DNA from: Streptomyces sp. CB02414
GTDB lineage: Bacteria; Actinomycetota; Actinomycetes; Streptomycetales; Streptomycetaceae
Length of the DNA stretch: 64,000 nt
NCBI RefSeq assembly: GCF_001905385.1
Contig: NZ_LIPF01000001.1
Coordinates: forward strand, 548,765 to 612,764
Direction: 5' to 3'
In this document: one piece after another, positions 9,038 to 18,742 of the stretch
Layout of the letters: each line of letters opens with the position of its first letter
Position numbering within the stretch: the stretch's first letter is position 1
Notes under the pieces: model-generated
Databases searched by the model: none
What the model was told of the DNA's origin: nothing
Seen by the model: the letters and a program-made list of their open reading frames with translations, nothing else
Made by a program: the position numbers and the translations under genes

Positions 9038-9364
9038 TTACGCCTGACCGGTCTCGAACCGCGCGATCCGGCCGTCGTCGTCCACGGTGAAGTCCCACCG
9101 CGTACGCATCTCGCCCCAGGTGTCGTTGCGGTAGCGGGCGATGAGGGCGCGGCCGCCGTTCGACTCGTTCTCGACGTCCATGTGCCCGTTGGACGAGAAG
9201 ATCTCGTGGTCGATCCACTGGGCGAGGTCCCGGTCGTCCCCGTCGTCGGCCATGGTGGCGTCCGGCGTGAGGATCGCGAGGAAGGCGTCGCGGTCGTGGG
9301 CGTTGACGGCGGCGACGAAGGCGCGGACGGCCGGGTCGCTCAGTCGCGTGGTCTGAATCGTCAT
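9038..9364 (-). CDS. SnoaL-like (NTF2-fold) small protein
   Basis: A 108-residue cone-shaped NTF2-like protein (SDPAVRAFVAAVNAHDRDAFLAILTPDATMADDG), the SnoaL/limonene-epoxide-hydrolase superfamily. Such proteins are small lyases, isomerases or ligand-binding domains; the role is not deducible. The ATG at 9364 begins MTIQTTRLS. It stands alone and converges on the SDR gene across a 255-bp gap. Confidence 0.75.
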   Translation of the reverse strand: MTIQTTRLSDPAVRAFVAAVNAHDRDAFLAILTPDATMADDGDDRDLAQWIDHEIFSSNGHMDVENESNGGRALIARYRNDTWGEMRTRWDFTVDDDGRIARFETGQA

Positions 9365-9547
9365 GCCGGCCAGAGTCACACCGCCCGCGACACCCCGCCA
9401 CCCGACCGTGGGCCCGCTCGCCCGCCGGGCCTGGCTCCGCTTCACCCGAACGGCGTCCGCGAAAGGTCCGCACGGCAGCGGCGAGCGACGGTGGGTGGTG
9501 AGTGATGAGTGGTGTGACGATCCACCGTCCGCGAGGGAGTCGACGAC

Positions 9548-10090
9548 GTGAACTGTTATGACCGGCGTGATCTGGGCCTGCTGCTGCTCCGGCTGGGCAC
9601 CGGCGGCGTCCTGGCCGCACACGGCGCGCAGAAGCTGCTCGGCTGGTTCGGCGGTGGCGGCATCGAGGGGACCGGCCAGGCCATGGAGGCCATGGGCTAC
9701 GCGCCCGGCCGGGCCAGCGCCACCGCGGCGGGCCTCGCGGAGGCCGGCGGCGGAACGCTGCTGGCGCTGGGCCTGGCCACCCCGGCCGCGGGCGCGGCGG
9801 CGGCCGGCGCGATGGCGGGCGCCGCGGCGGTGCACGCCCCCAACGGCTTCTTCGCCCAGGCCGGCGGCTACGAGTACGCGGTCTCCCTCGGCCTGACGGC
9901 GGCGGGCCTCGCGGTCTCGGGCCCGGGCCGCTACTCCCTGGACCACGCCCTCGGCCACGCGGTCAACCGGAACTGGATGGTCCCGGCCGCGCTCGCGGCG
10001 ACGGCGGCGGCCGCGGTGGCGGTCGTCGGGGCCCGGAACAAGCGGGTCCGGCGGGCGGCGGAGGGCGAGCAGGAACCCCTGTTCGACTGA
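9548..10090 (+). CDS. DoxX-family membrane protein
   Basis: A 180-residue membrane protein with four predicted helices. It begins LGLLLLRLGTGGVLAAHGAQKLLGWFGGGG, the hallmark N-terminus of DoxX/DoxD-like proteins, and has a basic tail. Family members are linked to quinone-related redox or oxidative-stress systems; the function here is uncertain. The GTG at 9548 follows GAGGGAG at good spacing; an internal ATG at 9558 is out of frame. Confidence 0.85.
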   Translation: MNCYDRRDLGLLLLRLGTGGVLAAHGAQKLLGWFGGGGIEGTGQAMEAMGYAPGRASATAAGLAEAGGGTLLALGLATPAAGAAAAGAMAGAAAVHAPNGFFAQAGGYEYAVSLGLTAAGLAVSGPGRYSLDHALGHAVNRNWMVPAALAATAAAAVAVVGARNKRVRRAAEGEQEPLFD

Positions 10091-10129
10091 CGTACCGCTC
10101 GCTGGCCGTCCCGTGGCAGGCTGCCCGCC

Positions 10130-10546
10130 ATGACCGACGACGACCACGGCACCCCCACCGATGTGTGGACCACCATCGACGCCCTGTGGAAGTGGCTGGA
10201 GGCGGACCAGCCCGTGAGCGGCAGGGAGGGCCTGCTGCTGCGGATGCTGAAGCTGTCCGAGGAGGTCGGCGAGGTCTCCGAGGCGGTGATCGGCGCGACC
10301 GGCCAGAACCCGCGCAAGGGCGTCACCCACACGTGGGACGACGTCGAGGCGGAACTGTGCGACGTCGTGATCACGGCGCTGGTGGCACTGCGCACGCTGA
10401 CGCCCGACACACGCGCGGTGTTCGACCGCCATCTGGCGCGGGTGGCGAGCCGTTCCCTGGGAGCGCAGGACGGCTCCAGTCCCAGCGACTCTGTACGATG
10501 CGGTCGCTCGACAGACGGCCGGAGTGACCTCGCGGGTCCGTCATGA
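10130..10546 (+). CDS. MazG-like nucleotide pyrophosphohydrolase family protein
   Basis: 138 residues with the all-alpha NTP-pyrophosphatase pattern: LKLSEEVGEVSEAV (the EExxE metal-binding helix, about residues 42-55) and DDVEAELCDVVITAL (the ExxD helix). These enzymes hydrolyse noncanonical NTPs or dNTPs. The ATG at 10130 sits seven bases after CAGGCT, so it is probably leaderless. The last 30 residues are low-complexity and not part of the fold. Confidence 0.85.
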   Translation: MTDDDHGTPTDVWTTIDALWKWLEADQPVSGREGLLLRMLKLSEEVGEVSEAVIGATGQNPRKGVTHTWDDVEAELCDVVITALVALRTLTPDTRAVFDRHLARVASRSLGAQDGSSPSDSVRCGRSTDGRSDLAGPS

Positions 10547-10571
10547 CCCTGCTCCGCCGGAGGCCCCGCCC

Positions 10572-11663
10572 ATGCACCGCCCGCCCACTTCTCCCACGCC
10601 CCCGCCGCCCCCCGGTCCGGGGGCTCCCGGTAATCGTTGGTGGCTGACCACCCCGGCCCGCGTCGGCTCCGTCCTCGCCGTGCCGTTGTTCGGCCTGGTC
10701 AACGAGTATCTGGGCTTCGTGGTCCTGATCGTCGCGATCGTCCTGGTATGGACGGACAGCCCCTGGCAGAAGGGCGTGACGGTGGCGGCCACCATCGGCG
10801 CCATGGCGCTGCTCGGCGCGGTTCTACCGGATCCGCCCGAGGACGGGGCGCCGAGCACGGTCGCGGAGGCGGACGGCAAGGGCACGGCGACGGGACGTGC
10901 GGCCGACGCCCTGACCTCGGCGTCGCCCTCACCAGCGGCGGGGGACGACGGCGAACCGGCCCCCAAGCCCCGCCCGAAGGCCGTGGACTACCGGGGCATG
11001 CCGTTGGACGAGGCACGGGAGGCTGCCGAGGCGGCCGGGTTCGGCGTCGACGAGCATGACGCGTCCGACCAGGACAAGAGCATCATGTTGCGGCTGAACT
11101 GGACCGTCTGCTTCCAGCGGACCGGCTGGACGTCGTCCGGCACGAAGACGATCGACTTCGGCGCGGTGCAGACCGGCGCCCCGTGCCCCGGGACGGACGG
11201 TGGAGCCATCCCCTGGCCGAAGATGCCTGACCTGGTCTGGAAGACCTGGAAGACGGCGCAGAAGGAAGTCGTGGATCTCGGGATCGTCCCGGCCGAGGAC
11301 GTACGCGCGGACACGGCGTACCTCAACGACCAGCTGCCCGACGAGGGCGAGTACGACGACTGGCGGGTGTGCGCGACGGACCCGGCCGAGGGCGGCGACG
11401 TCACCGCCGACGACTGGGTGACGCTGGAACTGACCGACCCGGAGAACGGCTGCCCGGATCCGGACCGTGAGGACGGCGACGAGCCGAACCTGCCGGACCG
11501 GGACGACGACGGAGACCCGGACTACAGCGACCCGTTCCCCGCCGACCGGGACCGTAACAGCACCTTCCCGAACGGCCTTCCGGACGGCTCGGGCAGCTCC
11601 GGAGGCTCGTCCGGCTCAGGCGGCGGAGGCGGTTGGAACTGCCCCGGCACCCGCTGGTGCTGA
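10572..11663 (+). CDS. Membrane protein with PASTA-like domain and calcium-binding-type Asp-rich tail
   Basis: 363 residues. A proline-rich head is followed by two membrane helices (about residues 35-75: VGSVLAVPLFGLVNEYLGFV...), then a Ser/Pro linker, a PASTA-like unit (DYRGMPLDEAREAAEAAGFGV) and a second segment with paired cysteines (MPDLVWKTWKTAQKEVVDLG). Near the C-terminus DRDDDGDPDYSDPF resembles a thrombospondin type 3 or EF-hand-like calcium loop, then a Gly/Ser tail ends WNCPGTRWC. The ATG at 10572 follows GGAGG. Likely an extracytoplasmic binding protein; function unknown. Confidence 0.75.
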   Translation: MHRPPTSPTPPPPPGPGAPGNRWWLTTPARVGSVLAVPLFGLVNEYLGFVVLIVAIVLVWTDSPWQKGVTVAATIGAMALLGAVLPDPPEDGAPSTVAEADGKGTATGRAADALTSASPSPAAGDDGEPAPKPRPKAVDYRGMPLDEAREAAEAAGFGVDEHDASDQDKSIMLRLNWTVCFQRTGWTSSGTKTIDFGAVQTGAPCPGTDGGAIPWPKMPDLVWKTWKTAQKEVVDLGIVPAEDVRADTAYLNDQLPDEGEYDDWRVCATDPAEGGDVTADDWVTLELTDPENGCPDPDREDGDEPNLPDRDDDGDPDYSDPFPADRDRNSTFPNGLPDGSGSSGGSSGSGGGGGWNCPGTRWC

Positions 11664-11699
11664 CGCGGCGTCCCACTCCGGCGTGACCGTGGGCCAAGG

Positions 11700-11730
11700 G
11701 GGCCCGGGAGCCCTACCCGCTCCCGGGCCC
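11700..11730. terminator. Bidirectional hairpin terminator
   Basis: GGGCCCGGGAGC at 11700-11711 and its perfect complement at 11719-11730 form a 12-bp stem with a 7-nt loop, placed between two converging genes (ends at 11663 and 11743). There is no T-run, as is usual in Streptomyces. Confidence 0.75.
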
Positions 11731-11742
11731 GTCCGACCGGGC

Positions 11743-12726
11743 TCAGCCCGTACTGCAGGAGACCGTCGGCCAGGTCCAGTTGCCGTTGGCCTGGATGGTG
11801 GCGCCCCAGTTGTCGCCGCTGCCGTTGGACTTGGCGGTCAGCACCTGGGCACTGGGGTAACTGGCGTTGACGTTCCAGGTCGACATGACCCGGGCCGGGG
11901 ACGGCACGTTCATCGTCACGGTCCAGTCACTGGCACCGCTCACGGAGACGTTGAGGTTGTACCGGTCCCCCCACCGCTGCCCGGCGGACAGGGAGGCGGT
12001 ACAACCACCGCCACCGCCTCCACCGTCATTGCCACCGCCGTCGGGAGCGACGGCACGTCCGGTCTGCGGCGAGATCATGCCGGAGCACAGGCCCTTGGCC
12101 GCCAGGGTCCGCGCGATGCGCGGGATCGCCGCGAGGGTGTTGGCGGGCCAGTCGTGCATGAGGACGACCTGGCCGTCGCCCGCCCGGGAGACGGCCTGCA
12201 CGATCGCGTCGGTACTGGCGTTGTTCCAGTCCTGCGAGTCGACGTCCCAGATCACCTCGGTCAGCCCGTACTTGGCCTCGACCGACCGCAGCGTGGCGTC
12301 GGTCTCGCCGTACGGCGGACGGAAGAGCTTCGGCGTGCCGCCGCCCGCGTTCGCGATGGCCTGCTGGGTCCGGGAGATCTCCGAGTCCATCTGCGCCTGA
12401 CTCAGCCGGGTCATGTGCGGATGGGTGTAGCTGTGGTTGGCGACCCACATGCCGGCGTCGACCTGGGCCCGGACCAGGGACGGGTTCTGGGCCGCGTACT
12501 GGCCCTGGTTGAACATGGTGGCCCGCAGCCCGTTCTGCCTGAGCGCGTTCAGCAGGGCCTGGGTGTTGCCGGACGGGCCGTCGTCGAAGGTGAGCCCGAC
12601 GTAGCCGTCGCAGGCGGCGGCCCGCGCGGGCGCGGCGTCGGCGGCGACGGTGCCGGCGGCGGCCAGCACGGCGGCGGCGACGGCCGTGACGGCGGGACGC
12701 CAGGCCGGACGAGATCGCGTGCGCAT
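11743..12726 (-). CDS. axeA: Secreted acetylxylan esterase (CE4) with CBM2
   Basis: 327 residues: signal peptide (1 to about 40, ending ARAAA), a NodB/CE4 polysaccharide deacetylase domain ([34 protein letters not shown]), a Gly-rich linker and a C-terminal family 2 carbohydrate-binding module. The sequence closely matches my recollection of S. lividans AxeA, which removes acetyl groups from xylan. It lies 34 bp downstream of xlnB in the same direction, so esterase and xylanase are co-expressed and work together on acetylated xylan. Its CBM2 is a near copy of that of XlnB. AGGAGG lies 10 nt before the ATG. Confidence 0.93.
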   Translation of the reverse strand: MRTRSRPAWRPAVTAVAAAVLAAAGTVAADAAPARAAACDGYVGLTFDDGPSGNTQALLNALRQNGLRATMFNQGQYAAQNPSLVRAQVDAGMWVANHSYTHPHMTRLSQAQMDSEISRTQQAIANAGGGTPKLFRPPYGETDATLRSVEAKYGLTEVIWDVDSQDWNNASTDAIVQAVSRAGDGQVVLMHDWPANTLAAIPRIARTLAAKGLCSGMISPQTGRAVAPDGGGNDGGGGGGGCTASLSAGQRWGDRYNLNVSVSGASDWTVTMNVPSPARVMSTWNVNASYPSAQVLTAKSNGSGDNWGATIQANGNWTWPTVSCSTG

Positions 12727-12760
12727 CGGAGTGAGTCCTCCTTCCTCTCCCCCGGCGGTG

Positions 12761-14032
<1,272 letters not shown>

Positions 14033-14091
14033 TCAGAGCACGACACGGCCGCACGACGCACGCCCTTCACCGCCAACGGAAGGTGCCGCAC

Positions 14092-15141
14092 GTGAAGTTC
14101 AGCTACGCCATGCTCCCCGACTACCCCCTGGCCGAGTCCCTGGCCTCCATCCGGCTCGCCGACGAACTCGGCTTCCACGCCTGCTACGCCGCCGACGAGA
14201 CCTGGCACAAGGACCTGTGGCTGCTCTTCGCCGCGGCCGCCGACCGCACCAGCCGCATCCGCCTGGGCCCGAGCGTCTCCCCGGTGACCCTCCGCGAGCC
14301 GACCCTGATCGCCCAGGCCCTCGCCACCCTCGACGAACTCTCCGGCGGCCGCGCCGAAGGCGTCCTGTCCAGCGGCAACTTCGGCCTGCTCGCCCAGTAC
14401 CGCATCGACTGGGCCCGCACCAGGCCACTCTCCCGCGTCAAGGAAGCCCTGCACGTGATGCGCACGTTCCTCGACGAGGGTGCCATCACGCACGACGGCG
14501 AGTTCTACTCCTACGACGGCCTGTTCACGTTCGCCCGCCCCGTGCAGGACCGGCTGCCGCTGAAGCTCGGCGCGATGCGGGGGCCGAAGTCCTTCGAGGC
14601 GGCCGGCGAGTTGTCGGACGGCTGCCACCACGCCCTGAGCTACACCCGCGAGGCCTACGACTACGCGGTGCGGCACATCCGGGCGGGCGCCGAGCGCGCC
14701 GGGAAGGACTGGCGCACGCTGGACATCGGCGCCTGGGTGGTCTTCGCGACGGGCCCCGACTCGGCGGCCGCGAAGGAGGCGGCCCGCAGCATGGTCGGCA
14801 TCTACGCGTCGTCAATGCCGGAGGAACAGCTCCTCCGCAACGGCGTCGACCCCGCCGAGCTCAAGCCCGTCATCGACGCGATCGCCGCCGGCGACCTGGC
14901 CCGCGGCATCGAACTCACCACCCCGGAGATCGCCGACCGCCTCTCCGTCGCGGGCACGCCCGAGGAGTGCCGGGAGAAGATCGAACGGGACATCGCTCCG
15001 AGCGGCGTGAACCACATGATCTGCGCCATCACCGACCGCGCCCTGGTGAAGGCGTTCACGGGGCGGGACCTGCCGGAGGCGGCGGACGTGGACACGCAGC
15101 TGCGGCTCATCAGCGAGCGGGTGATGCCCGCGTTCGCATGA
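14092..15141 (+). CDS. LLM-class (F420-dependent type) oxidoreductase
   Basis: 349 residues with the luciferase-like TIM-barrel pattern: KFSYAMLPDYPLAESLASIRLADELGF, RIRLGPSVSPVTLREPT, SGGRAEGVLSSGNFGLL and a C-terminal AGTPEECREKIER. Close to the MER / F420-dependent dehydrogenase group; the cofactor is F420 or FMN and the substrate unknown. The GTG at 14092 is preferred to the one at 14083 because GGAAGG lies eight bases before it. It is divergent from xlnB but probably unrelated to xylan use. Confidence 0.88.
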   Translation: MKFSYAMLPDYPLAESLASIRLADELGFHACYAADETWHKDLWLLFAAAADRTSRIRLGPSVSPVTLREPTLIAQALATLDELSGGRAEGVLSSGNFGLLAQYRIDWARTRPLSRVKEALHVMRTFLDEGAITHDGEFYSYDGLFTFARPVQDRLPLKLGAMRGPKSFEAAGELSDGCHHALSYTREAYDYAVRHIRAGAERAGKDWRTLDIGAWVVFATGPDSAAAKEAARSMVGIYASSMPEEQLLRNGVDPAELKPVIDAIAAGDLARGIELTTPEIADRLSVAGTPEECREKIERDIAPSGVNHMICAITDRALVKAFTGRDLPEAADVDTQLRLISERVMPAFA

Positions 15142-15211
15142 GGCGCGTTTCCCCTCCCTGCTCGGTGACCGCGCGCCGACGGTGGTGTGCTCCGACGCCG
15201 ACGGCACCAGC

Positions 15212-15234
15212 CCGACCGCCGACGTGGCGGTCGG
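15212..15234. terminator. Hairpin terminator between LLM gene and rnpB
   Basis: CCGACCGCC, a 5-nt loop, then GGCGGTCGG: a perfect 9-bp stem just beyond the 3' ends of both converging transcripts. Confidence 0.65.
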
Positions 15235-15254
15235 CTCCGGCGAAGCCGCAGGTG

Positions 15255-15668
15255 GCGGCAGACGAGTCGGGCTGTACGCCGGGTTCTGTTCCGGCGGGTC
15301 CTCGCGGGCCCGCCGGCGACGGCCATCCATCTAGGACCGGCGTTGCCACCGGCCTCCAGCGGTCTACCCGCGGACTCGGGCGGGCAGCCCTCGATCGTCC
15401 GCGCAGAGCGCTTTTCACGGCGCTCCTCTTGACCTTGCTCCGGGTGGGGTTTACCTAGCTGCCCAGGTCGCCCTGGGCACTGGTGGTCTCTTACACCACC
15501 GTTTCACCCTTACCGGGGGCCGAAGCCTCCGGCGGTCTGCTTTCTGTGGCACTGTCCCGCGGGTCACCCCGGGTGGCCGTTAGCCATCACCCTGCCCTGT
15601 GGAGCCCGGACGTTCCTCGGGAAGTCCCGCAAGGGACTCCACGCGGCCGCCCGCCCGGCTCGTCTGCC
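15255..15668 (-). ncRNA. rnpB: RNase P RNA (type A)
   Basis: The catalytic RNA that matures the 5' ends of tRNAs. Read on the minus strand, the conserved cores are present: GAGGAACGTCCGGGCTCCAC near the 5' end, ACAGAAAGCAGACCGCC, GGTAAGGGTGAAACGGTG, and GGTAAACCCCACCCGGAGCA. The 5' and 3' ends pair as helix P1 (15653-15668 with 15257-15272; 15 of 16 pairs). About 414 nt, normal for actinobacteria. Frames through this stretch are noncoding. Confidence 0.95.
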
Positions 15669-15722
15669 GTGTCGACCATGGTACCGGGCGGGTGGACGGC
15701 CTGCGGACGGGACCGGACGGGC

Positions 15723-16298
15723 TCAGAGGAAGTCGACCGTGTCCAGGTCGAAGGAGAAGGGGGCGGGCAGAGTCAGCGGCTTCCCGAAGGCGACGGTGCA
15801 GTGTTGTCGGTAGTCGTCGGGGCCCGGGTCGCTGAACAACGTGATCGACGACTCCTGACGGTCGACGAGCAGGTAGTACGGGATGCCGCCGCGCGCGTAC
15901 GCATGTCGTTTGGCCTCGCGGTCGGCCTTGGGTTTGGTGGAGGTCACCTCCAGCACCAGTGATACACCGTCGCAGGGCATCCAGGGTTCGGCTCCGCGAT
16001 AGAGCCTGGACTTCCTGGGCGCAAAGGTGCCGTCGGGGATCATGTGGTCCGCCACGAGGCCGTCAGCGTTCTTCAATTTGAGGCCCTTGTTGCCGGAGAA
16101 CTGCATGCGAGTCACGGATCCCCGGTACATCTGGTCCACGATCAGCTCGATGCAGTCCTCGTGGTCCCCGTCCGGTGGCGGTGTCACGACGATCTCCCCT
16201 TCGATCAGCTCCGCCCGGAACCCCTCCGGGGTGTCCAGGTCGAGAAACCACTCCAGCAAGAGGTCCCGCGTGATCGGTTCGTGTGCCATGGCAGTCAT
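15723..16298 (-). CDS. Uma2-family (DUF820) restriction-endonuclease-fold protein
   Basis: 191 residues with the PD-(D/E)XK-like Uma2 pattern: FRAELIEGEIVVTPPPDGDHE, then PDGTFAPRK, then VSLVLEVTSTKPKADREAKRHAYARGGI and PYYLLVDRQ. The family is abundant in Streptomyces and cyanobacteria; nuclease activity is inferred from the fold and the biological role is unknown. The ATG at 16298 follows GGAGGGG. Its end lies about 55 bp from the rnpB 5' end, same strand, so rnpB transcription could include read-through. Confidence 0.85.
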   Translation of the reverse strand: MTAMAHEPITRDLLLEWFLDLDTPEGFRAELIEGEIVVTPPPDGDHEDCIELIVDQMYRGSVTRMQFSGNKGLKLKNADGLVADHMIPDGTFAPRKSRLYRGAEPWMPCDGVSLVLEVTSTKPKADREAKRHAYARGGIPYYLLVDRQESSITLFSDPGPDDYRQHCTVAFGKPLTLPAPFSFDLDTVDFL

Positions 16299-16429
16299 GT
16301 CACGCCCCTCCTTCGGTCGCTCGCCAGACTGGGACATCGGCTGATCACCTGTCCGTGAGATCGGAAACCGTTCCCTCGATCGTGGCACAGGACCGGCGGC
16401 GCTGTCCGGAACCCGGCCCCGCGTCCCGC

Positions 16430-16460
16430 TTGACCCTGCCGCAACGTCAACGTCTCTACT
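16430..16460 (+). promoter_or_regulatory. MerR-type promoter with 19-bp spacer
   Basis: TTGACC (16430-16435), a 19-bp spacer, then TCTACT (16455-16460), six bases before the ATG at 16467. The spacer holds GTCAA, the inverted match to TTGAC, so a dyad spans the -35 and the spacer. An overlong spacer with an internal dyad is the signature of MerR-regulated promoters. Confidence 0.7.
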
Positions 16461-16466
16461 GAAGCC

Positions 16467-17228
16467 ATGCGGATCGGAGAACTCGCCGACGCCGTCGGCG
16501 TCACCACGCGGACTGTGCGGCACTACCACCATCAGGGCCTGCTGCCCGAACCGGAGCGGCTGGCCAACGGCTATCGGACGTACACCCTGCGGCACGTCGT
16601 CGTGCTGGCCCGGATCCGGCGGCTGACCGAGCTGGGGCTCGGGCTGGCGGAGGTGCGGGACGTGCTCGAAGACGAGGCAGGGAAGGATCTCGCCGAGGTG
16701 CTTCAGGAGCTGGACGCGGATCTGGCGCGGCAGGAGGCGGCGATCCGGGAGCGCCGGGCGCGGCTGCGGGCGCTGCTGGAGACGGAGGGCAGGCTGCCGG
16801 CCGAGGGGCCGGTCTCGCCGGAGCTGGCCGAGCTGTTCGCGGGGATGGGGGACGTCTCCGGTTCCCCCATGGCCGTACGGGACCGCGAGATGCTGGCGCT
16901 GCTGGAGAGCACGGTGGCGCCGGAGGACCGGGAGGGGCTGCTCGCCACGCTGCGCGGTGCGCTGGGGTCGCCGGAGGCGGTGGCGCGGGCGCACGAGGCG
17001 TATGCGCTGCTGGACGAGCTGGCGGACGCCGGCGTCGATGATCCGCGGGTGGCGGAGGCGGCCCGGGTGCTCGCCGGGTGCATGCCCGAGGGGCTGGTGC
17101 CCGAGGAGGGAGCAGAGCTCGATTCCGGTCACGGATTCCTGCGCGCCCTGTACGCCGACTTCGCGCCGGGGCAGGCGGAGGCGGTCCGGCTGGCGCTGGA
17201 GATCGCCTCGCGGGGGCGGCGGTCATGA
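16467..17228 (+). CDS. MerR-family transcriptional regulator
   Basis: 253 residues. The N-terminal winged helix (MRIGELADAVGVTTRTVRHYHHQGLLPEPER) is followed by a coiled-coil dimer helix to about residue 110 and a long C-terminal effector domain (about 140 residues) with no metal-binding cysteine pattern, so it more likely senses a small molecule or stress. The promoter has a 19-bp spacer and dyad, indicating autoregulation. The -10 ends six bases before the ATG, making the mRNA leaderless. It overlaps the next gene as ATGA. Confidence 0.9.
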   Translation: MRIGELADAVGVTTRTVRHYHHQGLLPEPERLANGYRTYTLRHVVVLARIRRLTELGLGLAEVRDVLEDEAGKDLAEVLQELDADLARQEAAIRERRARLRALLETEGRLPAEGPVSPELAELFAGMGDVSGSPMAVRDREMLALLESTVAPEDREGLLATLRGALGSPEAVARAHEAYALLDELADAGVDDPRVAEAARVLAGCMPEGLVPEEGAELDSGHGFLRALYADFAPGQAEAVRLALEIASRGRRS

Positions 17229-17851
17229 GGGGCCCGGCGTTCGCCACGGTCCCGTACCTCATGGTCCGGCACGAGCTGTGGCTGCTGGTGAGTCTGTGGC
17301 TGTGGGCGGCCCGGCGGACCCACGGGGCGGTGGCCGGCGGGTCCGTCTTCGGGTACGCGCGGGGGCAGGGCGCGATGACGTCCGGGTTCGCGTTCGTGTG
17401 CGTGATCGAGTCCGTGATGATGTCCCTACTGCTGCGGGACTGGCCGGCCGTGCACCACGCGGTGCTGGTCCTGGACGTGTACACCGTCGTGATCGTGGTC
17501 GGGCTGCACGCCGCGTCCGTGGTCCGGCCCCACGTCCTGGACCCGGCCGCCGGGTCGCTGCGGATCCGCCGGGCCGTCCACGTCGACGTGCGGATACCGC
17601 TGGAGCGGATCGTGTCCGTGCGCCGGGAGCTGCGGACGACGCACGAGCGGGCGGAGGGTGAGCTGGACCTCGCCGTCGGCTCCCAGACGTCCGTGACCAT
17701 CGAGCTCACCGAGCCCGTCACCCACGTCGCCTTCTTCGGGCGGCGGCGCCAGGTCCGCGTCGTGCGCTGTCACGCCGACGACCCCGGGGCGCTCGTAAGG
17801 GCCGTCGACCAGGCGCGGGAGGGGTTCGCCGGGCGGCACGCCGTACCCTGA
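17225..17851 (+). CDS. Membrane protein co-transcribed with the MerR gene
   Basis: 208 residues with two or three N-terminal helices (about residues 60-105: ESVMMSLLLRDW...VLVLDVYTVVIVVGLHAASVV) and a cytoplasmic domain of PH/DUF-like beta strands (LRIRRAVHVDVRIPLERIVSVRREL, SVTIELTEPVTHVAFFG). The ATG overlaps the MerR stop (ATGA), so the two are translationally coupled; it may be the regulator's target. Family not recognised. Confidence 0.75.
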   Translation: MRGPAFATVPYLMVRHELWLLVSLWLWAARRTHGAVAGGSVFGYARGQGAMTSGFAFVCVIESVMMSLLLRDWPAVHHAVLVLDVYTVVIVVGLHAASVVRPHVLDPAAGSLRIRRAVHVDVRIPLERIVSVRRELRTTHERAEGELDLAVGSQTSVTIELTEPVTHVAFFGRRRQVRVVRCHADDPGALVRAVDQAREGFAGRHAVP

Positions 17852-17886
17852 CCAGGGGCCTTGGAGCTCGATGTGAAGGAGTACGT

Positions 17887-18669
17887 GTGCTTGTCCTGCT
17901 GCCGCCGTCCGAGGGGAAGGCCGCGTCCGGCCGGGGCGCTCCGCTGAAGCCGGAGTCGCTGTCGCTGCCGGGGCTGGCCCCCGCCCGGGAGACCGTCCTC
18001 GGGGACCTGGTCGAGCTGTGCGCCGGGGACGAGGAGAAGGCGCGTGAGGTGCTCGGGCTGAGCGAGGGACTGCGCGGCGAGGTCGCCAAGAACGCGGAAC
18101 TGCGGACGGCGGGAGCGCGTCCGGCCGGGGAGATCTACACCGGCGTGCTGTACGACGCCCTGGACCTGGCCTCCCTGGACGCGGCGGCCAGGAAGCGGGC
18201 CGCGCGGTGGCTGCTGGTGTTCTCCGGGCTGTGGGGTGCGGTGCGCGTGAACGACCGGATTCCTTCCTACCGGTGCTCGATGGGCGTGAAGCTGCCGGGT
18301 CTCGGGGCGCTGGGCGCGTACTGGCGGGCGCCGATGGCCGAGGTGCTGCCGGAGGCGGCCGGGAGCGGGCTGGTGCTCGACCTGCGTTCGGCGGCGTACG
18401 CGGCGGCGTGGAAGCCGAAGGGGGAGGTCGCCGGGCGGACGGCCACCGTGCGGGTGCTGCACGCGCCGACCCGCAAGGTCGTCAGCCACTTCAACAAGGC
18501 GACCAAGGGCCGGATCGTCCGGAGCCTGCTGACGTCCGGGAGTGCGCCGAAGGGGCCCGCCGAGCTGGTGGAGGCGCTGCGGGACCTCGGGTACGAGGTG
18601 GAGGCGGAGGCGCCCGCGAAGGCGGGGAAGGCGTGGTCGCTGGACGTGCTGGTGGCGGAGATCCACTGA
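17887..18669 (+). CDS. yaaA: YaaA-family peroxide stress protein
   Basis: 260 residues matching the YaaA/UPF0246 family: LVLLPPSEGKAASGRGAPL at the N-terminus, LYDALDLASLD, FSGLWGAVRVNDRIPSYRCSMGVKLPG and VVSHFNKATKGRIVR. In E. coli YaaA binds DNA and limits oxidative DNA damage by lowering free iron. The GTG at 17887 follows AAGGAG. It stands 35 bp after the membrane-protein gene and may share its transcript. Confidence 0.93.
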   Translation: MLVLLPPSEGKAASGRGAPLKPESLSLPGLAPARETVLGDLVELCAGDEEKAREVLGLSEGLRGEVAKNAELRTAGARPAGEIYTGVLYDALDLASLDAAARKRAARWLLVFSGLWGAVRVNDRIPSYRCSMGVKLPGLGALGAYWRAPMAEVLPEAAGSGLVLDLRSAAYAAAWKPKGEVAGRTATVRVLHAPTRKVVSHFNKATKGRIVRSLLTSGSAPKGPAELVEALRDLGYEVEAEAPAKAGKAWSLDVLVAEIH

Positions 18670-18684
18670 GGCGATACCGCTATT

Positions 18685-18712
18685 CGTTGCACGTATCGCA
18701 ACGTGCGTTGCG
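18685..18712. promoter_or_regulatory. Operator-like half-site array upstream of eda
   Basis: CGTTGC (18685-18690), CGCAACG (18697-18703) and CGTTGCG (18706-18712) alternate in orientation. The last two form CGCAACG-TG-CGTTGCG, a perfect palindrome ending 30 bp before the eda start. The regulator is unknown. Confidence 0.5.
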
Positions 18713-18742
18713 TGGGGTGCTCGGCGGCGGCACGATGAGGGC

